Shown: positions 16,523-24,119 of the stretch, piece after piece
Numbering within the stretch: position 1 is the first letter of the stretch
Layout: each line of letters opens with the position of its first letter
Origin: Candidatus Rifleibacteriota bacterium
GTDB taxonomy: Bacteria > Riflebacteria > Ozemobacteria > Ozemobacterales > Ozemobacteraceae
Reading direction: 5' to 3'
Assembly (NCBI GenBank): GCA_029564115.1
Contig: JAKQQP010000384.1
Coordinates: 1-64,000 of the forward strand
Length of the DNA stretch: 64,000 nucleotides
Program-made: the position numbers and the translations under genes
Notes under the pieces: model-generated
What the model saw: only the letters and a program-made list of their open reading frames with translations
What the model was told of the DNA's origin: nothing
Database searches by the model: none

Positions 16523-17899
16523 ATGAAAATTATCATCTCAGGCGGAACTGAAATCGGCCTTCTCTTTGCCAGAACTCTGGCCGGTGAACACGACGTGCAT
16601 GTCATCGAATCGCTGCCTCATGCGATTCAACAGCTCGAGCAGCTCGATCTGCAGGTTGTGGTGGGTAACCCCACGAGTCTCTCGGTTCTTCAGGAAGCGC
16701 ATATTGAAGAAGCCGACGCTTTTATTGGCTGTGCACACTCTGATGAAGTAAACGTCATATCCTGTCTGGCTGCAAAGCAGCTTAGCAAAGCTCAAACTTT
16801 TTGTTTCGTCAACAAGTCTCATTATTTCGAAACATTCGCTGGCGAGCTTGGTGAGCATCTGGCTATCGACCGTTTGATCTGGCCTGAAATGCTTCTCGGT
16901 GAGTATGTCGCCCAGATTCTGGCAGTTCCGGGGGCCATTGACGTCAAAGTTTTTGAACGTGAAGATCTTAAGCTGCTTGAATTCAGGCTGAAAACAGGCA
17001 ACAGTGCCGTTGGCAAAAAACTTAAAGATCTGCAGATCCCGCGTGGCGCACTGGCTGTCGCTCTTTTTCGCGATGATCAGGTAATCATTCCGGGTGGTTT
17101 AACAACTCTTTATCGCAACGACAAGATAATTTTCATGGGTCATGAAGCGAGCATGCGCAAGATTGAGAGCCGCTTCAACCCAAATCCTGGTAAGAATCTT
17201 AATGTAATCATTGTTGGTGGCGGCAATGTTGGTTTTATTCTGGCAAAAGCCCTTGAAGCATACGGAAACTTTCGTGTCAGAATCATTGAAAAGTCTTTGC
17301 CCCAATGTCAGCTTCTGACAGAAAGACTTTCTGATCACACACTGATCATGCATGCCGATGGCACAGATGTTTCTTTTCTGCGTTCTCAGCAGGTTGAAGA
17401 CTGTGATTGCCTGGTTGCTGTAACCGGCAATGATGAGCGCAATTTATTTGTTTCGATGCATGCCAAGATGTTGAACGTTAAAAAAGTCATCACCCGGGCC
17501 CATTCGGCAGAAAATATCGACTTTTTTGAAAAGCTTGGAGTCGATGTTGCTTTAAGTTCCCAGTTCAACGCTGTGCAAAGCGTCAGTCGCCAGATCTCTG
17601 AAGACAGTATCGATGTGTTCACCATTTTCGAAAAGGGCAAGGCTGAAATTCGTGAATTTATCGTGCCGGCCAACTTTCCGCCCAGTCGCCTCATGGATCT
17701 AAAAATACCGGAGGGTGCTATTATTGCAGCTATACGCCGTGGCGGCCACACTCTGGTGCCTGGCGGCGAAGATAAAATCAAAGGCAAAGACCATCTTCGT
17801 GTTTTTTGTGCCAAAGATCAGGGCGAGGCTTTTTCTGAATTTCTCCTGCGAACAACACGTGAAGCAGTCGCAGCCGAAGAAAATGAAAGCGGCGAATAA
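16523..17899 (+). CDS. trkA: Trk potassium uptake regulator TrkA
   Basis: Peripheral NAD-binding gating subunit of a Trk/Ktr potassium channel. 458 residues with the full double arrangement of TrkA: RCK_N (1-130), RCK_C (about 140-215), second RCK_N (225-350) and second RCK_C (about 365-450). The second Rossmann motif is typical (VIIVGGGNVGFILAKALE); the first is weaker (IIISGGTEIGLLFA), so nucleotide binding there may be altered. trkH follows after 5 nt, so the two form an operon. Confidence 0.92.
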   Translation: MKIIISGGTEIGLLFARTLAGEHDVHVIESLPHAIQQLEQLDLQVVVGNPTSLSVLQEAHIEEADAFIGCAHSDEVNVISCLAAKQLSKAQTFCFVNKSHYFETFAGELGEHLAIDRLIWPEMLLGEYVAQILAVPGAIDVKVFEREDLKLLEFRLKTGNSAVGKKLKDLQIPRGALAVALFRDDQVIIPGGLTTLYRNDKIIFMGHEASMRKIESRFNPNPGKNLNVIIVGGGNVGFILAKALEAYGNFRVRIIEKSLPQCQLLTERLSDHTLIMHADGTDVSFLRSQQVEDCDCLVAVTGNDERNLFVSMHAKMLNVKKVITRAHSAENIDFFEKLGVDVALSSQFNAVQSVSRQISEDSIDVFTIFEKGKAEIREFIVPANFPPSRLMDLKIPEGAIIAAIRRGGHTLVPGGEDKIKGKDHLRVFCAKDQGEAFSEFLLRTTREAVAAEENESGE

Positions 17900-17904
17900 A
17901 CTTC

Positions 17905-19368
17905 ATGATTCGTTTTCGTATAGTTATTTCGGTTATAGGCATAATTATTCAGGGGTTTTCTGCTCTGATGCTGATTCCTTTACTTGCAGCGATGCTTTCG
18001 GGGCAGACTGATTCGGCGGCAGCTTTTGTTTTGTGTATGCTTGTCGGTTTACTGGCTGGACGCATTGCTTGGCGTTGCCACAATGAGCAGAATTTTGACG
18101 ATCTCAACCGCATGGAAGGCATGGCGACAGTGGGTCTGAGCTGGCTTTTTGTCGCACTGGTTGGAACGATTCCTTATCTTTGTTTTGGTTTGAGTTTTTT
18201 TGATAGTCTTTTTGAGTCGATGAGCGGTTTTACCACGACCGGAGCAACTATTCTGAGTGATTTTTCGCTTCTCAATAGTTCGATGTTCTTTTATCGAGGT
18301 TACACTCAATGGCTTGGTGGAATGGGAATTCTGGTTCTTTTTGTCGCCGTTTTGCCTCATCTGGCTATTTCGGGCCGTCAATTGTTCTTCGCGGAAACTT
18401 CTTCGGCTACCAAAGAAAAGTTGACGCCACGTATCAGTGACACAGCCAGACATCTGTGGGGCTGGTATTTTTTTCTGACAGTATTACAGGCAAGCATACT
18501 TTATGGCCTGGGGATGCCTCTCAATGACGCCATTTCCAATTCTTTCGCGACCATTGCTGCAGGTGGTTTTTCGCCCAACCCGCAAAGTATAATGGGTTAT
18601 CAGAACACTCTTTCTGAGTGGGTTTTGATTGCGTTTATGTTTCTGGCCGGTGCGAATTTTACCTTGCAGGTTAAATGTATTCGCGGCAATTTTTCTTCGC
18701 TGTTTCGTAACCCCGAACTTCGCTTGTATGTTCTGATTATTGCAGTTGCGACTCTGATACTGATGATGGTTTTAAACAGCAACGGCACGGGTGGGGAATC
18801 TGCGATCGATACCCTGAGAATTGCGCTTTTTCAGAATATCAGCATACTTACCACCACTGGTGCAGCTACCGTTGATTTCGAGCAATGGACAGACAGTGCC
18901 AAGGTCGTTTTGCTGGTTCTGATGTTCATCGGTGGCTGTTCAGGTTCTGCCGGTGGCGGTGTCAAAGTGGTGCGCATTCTGCTTTTATTTCGTTACATGG
19001 GCAAGGTTCTGTTGAAGACACTTTATCCGCAGGCAGTCGTGACCATCAAACTCGAGAAGCGCATATTCAAAGAGTCTGAGATTCAGCCGGTATACTCATT
19101 TGTAGCGCTTTATCTGGTTTTTTTTGCAGTGGGCGGAATAACTGCCACGCTTATTGAAAGCAATCTCATTACGGGATTTTCGGGGGCAATAGTGACCCTT
19201 GGCAATATTGGCCCTGGTTTTGGCATTATTGGGCCGATGGGGAGCTTTTATGAGCTGCATTGGCTGACAAAGCTTATTTTTACATCTCTGATGTGGGCTG
19301 GTCGTCTCGAAATTATGGCTCTGGCCGTGTTTTTACGCCCAGAAATCTGGCGCAGTTCAAAGTGGTGA
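17905..19368 (+). CDS. trkH: Trk potassium channel subunit TrkH
   Basis: 487-residue integral membrane potassium transporter subunit. The selectivity-filter and pore-loop segments are recognisable: FTTTGATIL, IAAGGFSP, LTTTGAAT and LGNIGPGFG. About ten hydrophobic segments are visible. It works with TrkA encoded just upstream. Its end overlaps the end of the convergent mnmA gene by 12 nt (19357-19368), so there is no room for separate terminators. Confidence 0.92.
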   Translation: MIRFRIVISVIGIIIQGFSALMLIPLLAAMLSGQTDSAAAFVLCMLVGLLAGRIAWRCHNEQNFDDLNRMEGMATVGLSWLFVALVGTIPYLCFGLSFFDSLFESMSGFTTTGATILSDFSLLNSSMFFYRGYTQWLGGMGILVLFVAVLPHLAISGRQLFFAETSSATKEKLTPRISDTARHLWGWYFFLTVLQASILYGLGMPLNDAISNSFATIAAGGFSPNPQSIMGYQNTLSEWVLIAFMFLAGANFTLQVKCIRGNFSSLFRNPELRLYVLIIAVATLILMMVLNSNGTGGESAIDTLRIALFQNISILTTTGAATVDFEQWTDSAKVVLLVLMFIGGCSGSAGGGVKVVRILLLFRYMGKVLLKTLYPQAVVTIKLEKRIFKESEIQPVYSFVALYLVFFAVGGITATLIESNLITGFSGAIVTLGNIGPGFGIIGPMGSFYELHWLTKLIFTSLMWAGRLEIMALAVFLRPEIWRSSKW

Positions 19369-20445
19369 TTTTTCTATCCAGCCGCCACCCAATAATTGGC
19401 CGTTTTTATAGATAGCCAGTCGCTGCCCCGGAGTCACCGAAGCAAGCGGTTTTGCCAGTTCGACCACAGCGACATCGCCTTTGCGGGTAACGGTTGCCGC
19501 CTGCAGTGGCTGGCGGTAGCGGGTCATAATCTCGCATTCGAGGCTGTCGTGTTCAAAATCGAGCCAGTTCATGTCGCTGGCGGTGAATTTGTCGGTCAGC
19601 AGCAGGTTGTGGTCAGTGCTGACTTTAACGCGGGCGCTTTTTGCGTCGATATCGATTACATAAGCCGGTTTGCCGAGAGCTACGCCCAGCCCTTTGCGCT
19701 GGCCGATGGTAAAAAACTGAACGCCTTCGTGGCGGCCAATAACCAGACCATTCTCGTCGACAATGTCGCCCGGGCGGGGATTTTCATTGAAATAGCGTGA
19801 AAGGGTGAGCGCAAAAGTTTCGCCCTTATAGCCGAAACAGGCATCCTGACTCTCTTTTTTGGCCGCATTCGGCAGAGCGAGTCGGGCGGCCATGGCACGC
19901 ACATCGGGCTTGGTCATTTCGCCGAGCGGCATGTAGCAGTGGTTCAGCTGGTCCTGGGTCAGGGCCGAAAGAAAATAGGTCTGGTCTTTTTCGGTATCAG
20001 AACCTTTGAATAGCCTGGCTTTGCCGGGAATTTCGCGGTTGATCACCGCATAGTGCCCGGTGATGATACCGTCAGCGCCGAGTTCGGCTGCAAAACGGCT
20101 CAAGACCGCGCCGAATTTGAGAAAATGGTTGCAGAGAACACATGGGTTGGGGGTTCTGCCGCTTTTATATTCGTTCCAGGCATATTTGAGAATCTGTTCG
20201 GCGAATTCTTCTCTGACTGCCACGAATCGATGCGGAATCCCGAGTTTTTCAGCGACCATGCGTGCCTGAATATTGTCGTCGAGACCACAGCAGGATTTTG
20301 TTTTTTCTTTGCTGTCGTCACAGGTTTTCATTTTCAGGGTTACGCCAATAACCTTGTAACCGCGTTCAAGAAAGAGGGCCGCAGCCACCGAAGAATCGAC
20401 GCCACCGCTCATGGCGGCAATGAGAGTTTTACCGTTTTCTGACAT
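19357..20445 (-). CDS. mnmA: tRNA-specific 2-thiouridylase MnmA
   Basis: Adds sulfur to U34 of tRNAs for Glu, Gln and Lys. 362 residues with the PP-loop SGGVDSS (13-19), the cysteine pair in PNPCVLCN and SQDACFG, and the FTIGQRKGLG segment. A short insertion CDDSKEKTKSCCGLDD follows the first strand, as in many MnmA proteins. The ATG at 20445 is chosen because homologues begin just before the PP-loop; longer frames run through a small upstream gene and the promoter. The Shine-Dalgarno is weak, so translation may be coupled to the small ORF that stops 2 nt upstream. Confidence 0.93.
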   Translation of the reverse strand: MSENGKTLIAAMSGGVDSSVAAALFLERGYKVIGVTLKMKTCDDSKEKTKSCCGLDDNIQARMVAEKLGIPHRFVAVREEFAEQILKYAWNEYKSGRTPNPCVLCNHFLKFGAVLSRFAAELGADGIITGHYAVINREIPGKARLFKGSDTEKDQTYFLSALTQDQLNHCYMPLGEMTKPDVRAMAARLALPNAAKKESQDACFGYKGETFALTLSRYFNENPRPGDIVDENGLVIGRHEGVQFFTIGQRKGLGVALGKPAYVIDIDAKSARVKVSTDHNLLLTDKFTASDMNWLDFEHDSLECEIMTRYRQPLQAATVTRKGDVAVVELAKPLASVTPGQRLAIYKNGQLLGGGWIEKSPL

Positions 20446-20447
20446 TT

Positions 20448-20528
20448 TCAGCTGACTTTCAAGGTATAAATGCCGGTTAGAAAGAGAAAAGAAAGCAACA
20501 GCCCGATAGCGATGGCAAATTTCTGCAT
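20448..20528 (-). CDS. 26-residue predicted membrane peptide before mnmA
   Basis: A tiny ORF, too short for routine annotation. Its ATG (20528) has GGAGA at a good distance and follows a clear promoter. It encodes MQKFAIAIGLLLSFLFLTGI and six more residues: one hydrophobic helix with a basic N-terminus. The TGA lies 2 nt before the mnmA ATG. It may be a real small membrane protein, a leader peptide that carries ribosomes to mnmA, or a remnant signal peptide. I recognise no family. Confidence 0.5.
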   Translation of the reverse strand: MQKFAIAIGLLLSFLFLTGIYTLKVS

Positions 20529-20557
20529 CTGTTTCTCCACAAAGTTGATTTGTCGCA

Positions 20558-20586
20558 ATGATAACATCTGCCCCGCAAATGATCAA
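20558..20586 (-). promoter_or_regulatory. Predicted promoter of the small ORF and mnmA
   Basis: On the minus strand TTGATC (20586-20581), a 17-nt spacer and TATCAT (20563-20558). Transcription would start near 20551, about 23 nt before the small ORF. Confidence 0.55.
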
Positions 20587-20600
20587 TTACCCACTGCTTC

Positions 20601-20629
20601 TTGCCGGCTGAACTGGCGGGTGTTACACT
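20601..20629 (+). promoter_or_regulatory. Predicted promoter of the CPBP protease gene
   Basis: TTGCCG (20601-20606), a 17-nt spacer and TACACT (20624-20629). The longest possible reading frame of the downstream gene begins inside this promoter, which argues for a later start codon. Confidence 0.5.
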
Positions 20630-20667
20630 GTCCGGCATTGAAACCATAAAGAAAGGGCAAGTGAGTT

Positions 20668-20688
20668 ATGTTGTGGGCTGCTGCATGA
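20668..20688 (+). other. Six-codon upstream ORF overlapping the CPBP start
   Basis: ATG at 20668, preceded by GAAAGGG, encodes MLWAAA and stops with a TGA that overlaps the ATG of the next gene as ATGA. It may be a coupling leader; the protease ATG itself has no good ribosome site. The evidence is positional only. Confidence 0.3.
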
Positions 20689-21524
20689 AAGATTCGCCGC
20701 CTGCCATTCATTCGGTTGATGTCTGGGGTCTCGATGCGTTTTGCAGACTGCCTCGGGCAAAATCGTTTGTAATGGTTTATCTTTTTCTGGCACTGACAAT
20801 GGTGCTGGCAATTGTTCCATTATTTCAAAAGGTTAGCGATTTCACCATGACTTTGTTGTCTGTCGCGCCGTGTTTTCTTGCCATTTTCTTTCTCTGGTTT
20901 GAAGGAGTTGATCTTAAAAACTGGTTTCACAGAACTTTTTCATGGTCGGCAGACAAAACCGCTTTTTTTGTCGGTTTTACTATCGTAGTTTTGCCAATTT
21001 TGGTTGCTGCAGCTTTCCATTGGTATGTGATCGGGTTCTGGCCTGAGTTAACTGCCCTGCCATTTTCGGGGCATCTTTTTGGGCTGTTCTTACATTGTCT
21101 GATGAACGCCTTTATTGAGGATATCGCCTGGCGCGCCTATCTGCTGCCAAGGGCACTGAAACTTTACCCCGGTATTAAAATTTTGCTTCTGCTGGCAGTG
21201 TTATGGGCATTCTGGCATTTTCCATTTCATATGGTTCTTGGTCTGATGGGGCCGGAGCATATTTTACAGCAACTTATCTTCTACCCGGCGATGTTTTTCT
21301 GTTTTTTGCTGGTTTACTCGTTATCAGAAGGGAGCCTTTGGCCACTGGTTCTTACACATGCTTTGCATAACACGTTATGCACGATTTTCACTCGTCACTT
21401 TGCTGATATTGTCAGGGTTTCTGACAGTTGGATATTTTATGAGGCAAGGTTTGTGTTGATCGTATCTTTATCATTTGCAGCAATGTTGTTGTTTCGAGGC
21501 GGCAGTAATTTTTTCTCAGAATGA
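20685..21524 (+). CDS. CPBP-family intramembrane protease
   Basis: A polytopic membrane protein with the three motifs of the CPBP (CAAX/Abi) family. Motif 1 is EDIAWR (EExxxR type, here E-D), motif 2 is the FWHFPFH segment, and motif 3 is THALHN. These Glu and His residues form the proposed active site of such glutamyl proteases. About eight hydrophobic segments. The start is uncertain: ATG 20685 fits the predicted promoter and upstream ORF, GTG 20661 is possible, and TTG 20601 lies inside the promoter. 279 residues from 20685. Its end abuts the convergent esterase gene. Substrate unknown. Confidence 0.8.
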   Translation: MKDSPPAIHSVDVWGLDAFCRLPRAKSFVMVYLFLALTMVLAIVPLFQKVSDFTMTLLSVAPCFLAIFFLWFEGVDLKNWFHRTFSWSADKTAFFVGFTIVVLPILVAAAFHWYVIGFWPELTALPFSGHLFGLFLHCLMNAFIEDIAWRAYLLPRALKLYPGIKILLLLAVLWAFWHFPFHMVLGLMGPEHILQQLIFYPAMFFCFLLVYSLSEGSLWPLVLTHALHNTLCTIFTRHFADIVRVSDSWIFYEARFVLIVSLSFAAMLLFRGGSNFFSE

Positions 21525-21525
21525 A

Positions 21526-22551
21526 TCAGTGTCTGGGGTGGGCTTTGAAGAAGTCCCAGATGATGTCGTTGGCTTTGAACTGCTGTGGCGGTTTGTCTGA
21601 GCCTCGGCGCGGGGTTCTTGTGGAACCCGGCCAGGCATGGCCGAGATTGTGAACTATGTAGGCGGTAACTTCGCTGCCGGCGAGACCGTTGGTGTAATGA
21701 TGCACGGTAGTCAAAAGGCTCTGGTCGAAGGTGGTGCTGGCGGTTTTATCGCAGCCGTTAGCCCGCACCCAGAAGTCGATGGTGGCTGACGCCGACAGTA
21801 ACTCGCGGGCATCTGTGATCGACTTTTTCTGGGTCCCGCCTTCGATCAATACACGTTCGTCGATAAGGCCCTGAATAATGCAGACCGATACCGGAGTTTG
21901 CGGGGTTGGTGGCAGGTGCATGTCTTTTTCGTGTCGTTCTTTGCCTCCGACTGTGCCGACAACCGGAGCGATAGCGGCGAAGCGGTTTTCTGGCTGCGCT
22001 GCCAGCCAGTGACAAAACATCGCACCATTCGACAGGCCGGTAGCGTAGATGCGCTTTGCATCGACCGGAAATTCCTGGCTCAACTTGTCGAGCAGGGCAG
22101 CGATGAAGCCGGTGTCGTTAATCTTGTTCTTCTGGGCATAGCCGAATCCGAAGCTGACGTTCCAGGTGAGCAGAATGTTTTCGGTTTCACCAGTACCGTC
22201 GGGTGCCACGAGCATAAAACCGGCCTCTTCGGCTTTCGTTTCGAGTTCGTAATAATACAGAGCGCCTCTGCCGCCGCCGGCACCGCCATGAAAGAGAAAA
22301 ACCACCGGAATCGGGTCTTTTTTATTCCAGGTGGTTGGCAGATAGAGGTAATAAGTGCGGGTGCGGCCTTCAAACTCAAAATTGTGGCGGGTAGAGCTGA
22401 CCGACTGCTGTAAGGCTTTCTCATCGATGCGCTTTTTCATTACACCTTTGATGAATTCGCGCAGTTTCCCAGCTTTAGCCGCGGTAAGCGGGCTGAATAG
22501 AGCCAAAACCACCAGAATAGCTGAATATAACCAGACATTTTTTAATTTCAT
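21526..22551 (-). CDS. Exported PHB-depolymerase/feruloyl-esterase-like hydrolase
   Basis: 341 residues: a signal peptide (about 1-27), then an alpha/beta hydrolase of the LpqC/polyhydroxybutyrate depolymerase group. The oxyanion segment is VVFLFHGGAGGG, the nucleophile elbow is GLSNGA, and the final histidine is in NLGHAWPG. Such enzymes cleave esters on plant polymers or polyesters; the substrate cannot be read from sequence. AGGAGAG precedes the ATG, and a TATACT -10-like box lies at 22594-22589 on the minus strand. It is convergent with the CPBP protease gene, with a single base between them. Confidence 0.85.
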   Translation of the reverse strand: MKLKNVWLYSAILVVLALFSPLTAAKAGKLREFIKGVMKKRIDEKALQQSVSSTRHNFEFEGRTRTYYLYLPTTWNKKDPIPVVFLFHGGAGGGRGALYYYELETKAEEAGFMLVAPDGTGETENILLTWNVSFGFGYAQKNKINDTGFIAALLDKLSQEFPVDAKRIYATGLSNGAMFCHWLAAQPENRFAAIAPVVGTVGGKERHEKDMHLPPTPQTPVSVCIIQGLIDERVLIEGGTQKKSITDARELLSASATIDFWVRANGCDKTASTTFDQSLLTTVHHYTNGLAGSEVTAYIVHNLGHAWPGSTRTPRRGSDKPPQQFKANDIIWDFFKAHPRH

Positions 22552-22896
22552 GCCCTCTCCTATCCTGGCAAAACGTATTCTCAGTCAGAGTATAGCACGT
22601 CGATGCGATTGCCGTAATCGGGTAGCTGCTCAGGGCCATTACATTGAATTTCTAAACTCCGGTTCTATGCTCTGATTGCGCCATTGCAGCTTTTAGCCCT
22701 ATTGTTAAAATCTGCGCTCGAGCTTGTCCATGAGGGTGCGGCAGGTCCAGGCTGATTGCAAATCCATGGTATTTTATTGTAGTTGCCTCTGGTAATTGTT
22801 TTTGAGGTTGATTGCCCGGGATGGTAGTGTATAATGAACGAGACGGGGCAGTGAGATGCGTCTGCTTTTTCCCCGCTTATCGAAAGGACATGTTTG
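22552..22896. other. Divergent intergenic region, esterase / pRiA4b-like gene
   Basis: The 345-bp stretch holds the minus-strand -10 box for the esterase (22594-22589, TATACT), the plus-strand promoter listed at 22808-22835, and a leader of about 55 nt. I see no terminator, RNA gene or longer coding signal between them. Confidence 0.5.
22808..22835 (+). promoter_or_regulatory. Predicted promoter of the pRiA4b-like / zinc-ribbon operon
   Basis: TTGATT (22808-22813), a 16-nt spacer, and a perfect TATAAT (22830-22835). Confidence 0.55.
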
Positions 22897-23499
22897 ATGA
22901 AACAGAAATATTACCTTCTCAAAATCGAAATGTGTGAGGTCGAGCCTGTCGTCTGGCGTCGATTCGTCGTGCCGGCAGACTTGTCGCTCGACCGTCTTCA
23001 TGACGTCATACAGATAATCATGGGCTGGAAAGACTCTCATCTGCATGAATTCAGCTTTGGTAAAAGCAGATATGTCGAAAATCTCGACGAAGAATTCGAC
23101 GATGAAAACACTCTGCCAGAGAGTTCGGTGCGCCTCAGCAAGCATTTGAAAAAGAAGGGCGACAACGGCCTTTATGTCTATGATTTTGGCGATTCGTGGG
23201 TGCATCGCCTGACTCTCGAAGACGGCAATTACAAACTGCGTGACGACGATTGTGAAATCAGCTGTCTTGAAGGTGAACGCGCCTGTCCGCCCGAAGATGT
23301 CGGCGGCCCTCCAGGTTATGAAGATTTTTGTAAAATAATCAAAAACCCGAAAAATAAACAGCATGCTTCTATGGTAGCCTGGTCACAGGGAGTCCAGCCG
23401 ACGGCGGCTAAATTCGACCCTGAATACTTCGATTGTGACGCCATTAACGAAATGCTGGGATGTTTTGTCAGATGGTCCCGGCCCCGTGATTTAGATTAA
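22897..23499 (+). CDS. Plasmid pRiA4b ORF-3-like protein
   Basis: 200 residues of the pRiA4b ORF-3 family. Typical segments are YYLLKIEMCEVEPVVWRRF, LDRLHDVIQIIMGW, HLHEF and FGDSWVHRLTLED, and near the end CPPEDVGGPPGYEDF. The family occurs on plasmids and chromosomes and has no settled function. ATG 22897, with AAAGGA upstream, is preferred over the adjacent TTG. The zinc-ribbon gene follows after 22 nt, so they are probably co-transcribed. Confidence 0.85.
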   Translation: MKQKYYLLKIEMCEVEPVVWRRFVVPADLSLDRLHDVIQIIMGWKDSHLHEFSFGKSRYVENLDEEFDDENTLPESSVRLSKHLKKKGDNGLYVYDFGDSWVHRLTLEDGNYKLRDDDCEISCLEGERACPPEDVGGPPGYEDFCKIIKNPKNKQHASMVAWSQGVQPTAAKFDPEYFDCDAINEMLGCFVRWSRPRDLD

Positions 23500-23521
23500 A
23501 AACAGGAGGATTGAAGAAACA

Positions 23522-24022
23522 ATGGAACATTTTAACTGCCCCGCCTGCAACAAGAGGCTCAACAAAGTTGAAATCTGTGACGTCGAAGTCGAAGCCTGCC
23601 TCGAAGGCTGCGGTGGAATCTGGCTCGATGCCGCCGAAATTTTTCGCGTGGATGAAGAGCATGAAGGCGAAGATGACCCCGTATTGCAGAAACTTTTAAC
23701 TTTCGATACCCCGCGGGATGCCGATCATCGCGACAAAATCACCTGCATCAAATGCGGTTTCAAGATGCGGCGCCGTGAACATCGCGAAGGTTCAGGAATC
23801 TACGTTGACGAATGTTACGGTTGTGGTGGTGTCTGGCTTGATGGCGGCGAGCTTAAAGCTATTCGTGAGAACCCTGTGGTAAGGCGCTCTAATCAGGAGC
23901 GCGAACAACTGGCCAAAGATTTCGCCAGACGCACCCAGGAAGAAAAGATCAGGTTGGCGGAAGAAGCACGCAACAGAGCCAGATTTGGCAAAAACTACAC
24001 GTATAACCGCCACAATACCTGA
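23522..24022 (+). CDS. Protein with two TFIIB-like zinc ribbons
   Basis: 166 residues. Two zf-TFIIB-type modules are visible: CPAC near 6-9 with CLEGCGGIWLD, and CIKCG near 79-83 with CYGCGGVWLDGGEL. The C-terminal 50 residues are a charged helix (QEEKIRLAEEARNRARF). Likely a zinc-binding DNA, RNA or protein contact module; the process is unknown. GGAGG precedes the ATG. Second gene of a probable two-gene operon with the pRiA4b-like gene. Confidence 0.8.
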   Translation: MEHFNCPACNKRLNKVEICDVEVEACLEGCGGIWLDAAEIFRVDEEHEGEDDPVLQKLLTFDTPRDADHRDKITCIKCGFKMRRREHREGSGIYVDECYGCGGVWLDGGELKAIRENPVVRRSNQEREQLAKDFARRTQEEKIRLAEEARNRARFGKNYTYNRHNT

Positions 24023-24084
24023 TTTTTAAAAATTATTCAGCGTTTCAATTTATTTTCGCATCTTTCGGTCGTTGCGAAAGTTTC

Positions 24085-24113
24085 TTGGCGCTCACTTTTT
24101 TGCCTGTTATAAT
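24085..24113 (+). promoter_or_regulatory. Predicted promoter giving a leaderless TPR-protein mRNA
   Basis: TTGGCG (24085-24090), a 17-nt spacer and a perfect TATAAT (24108-24113). The ATG at 24120 lies 6 nt after the -10 box, so the transcript should begin at the start codon. No Shine-Dalgarno is present. Confidence 0.55.
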
Positions 24114-24119
24114 CATCTT

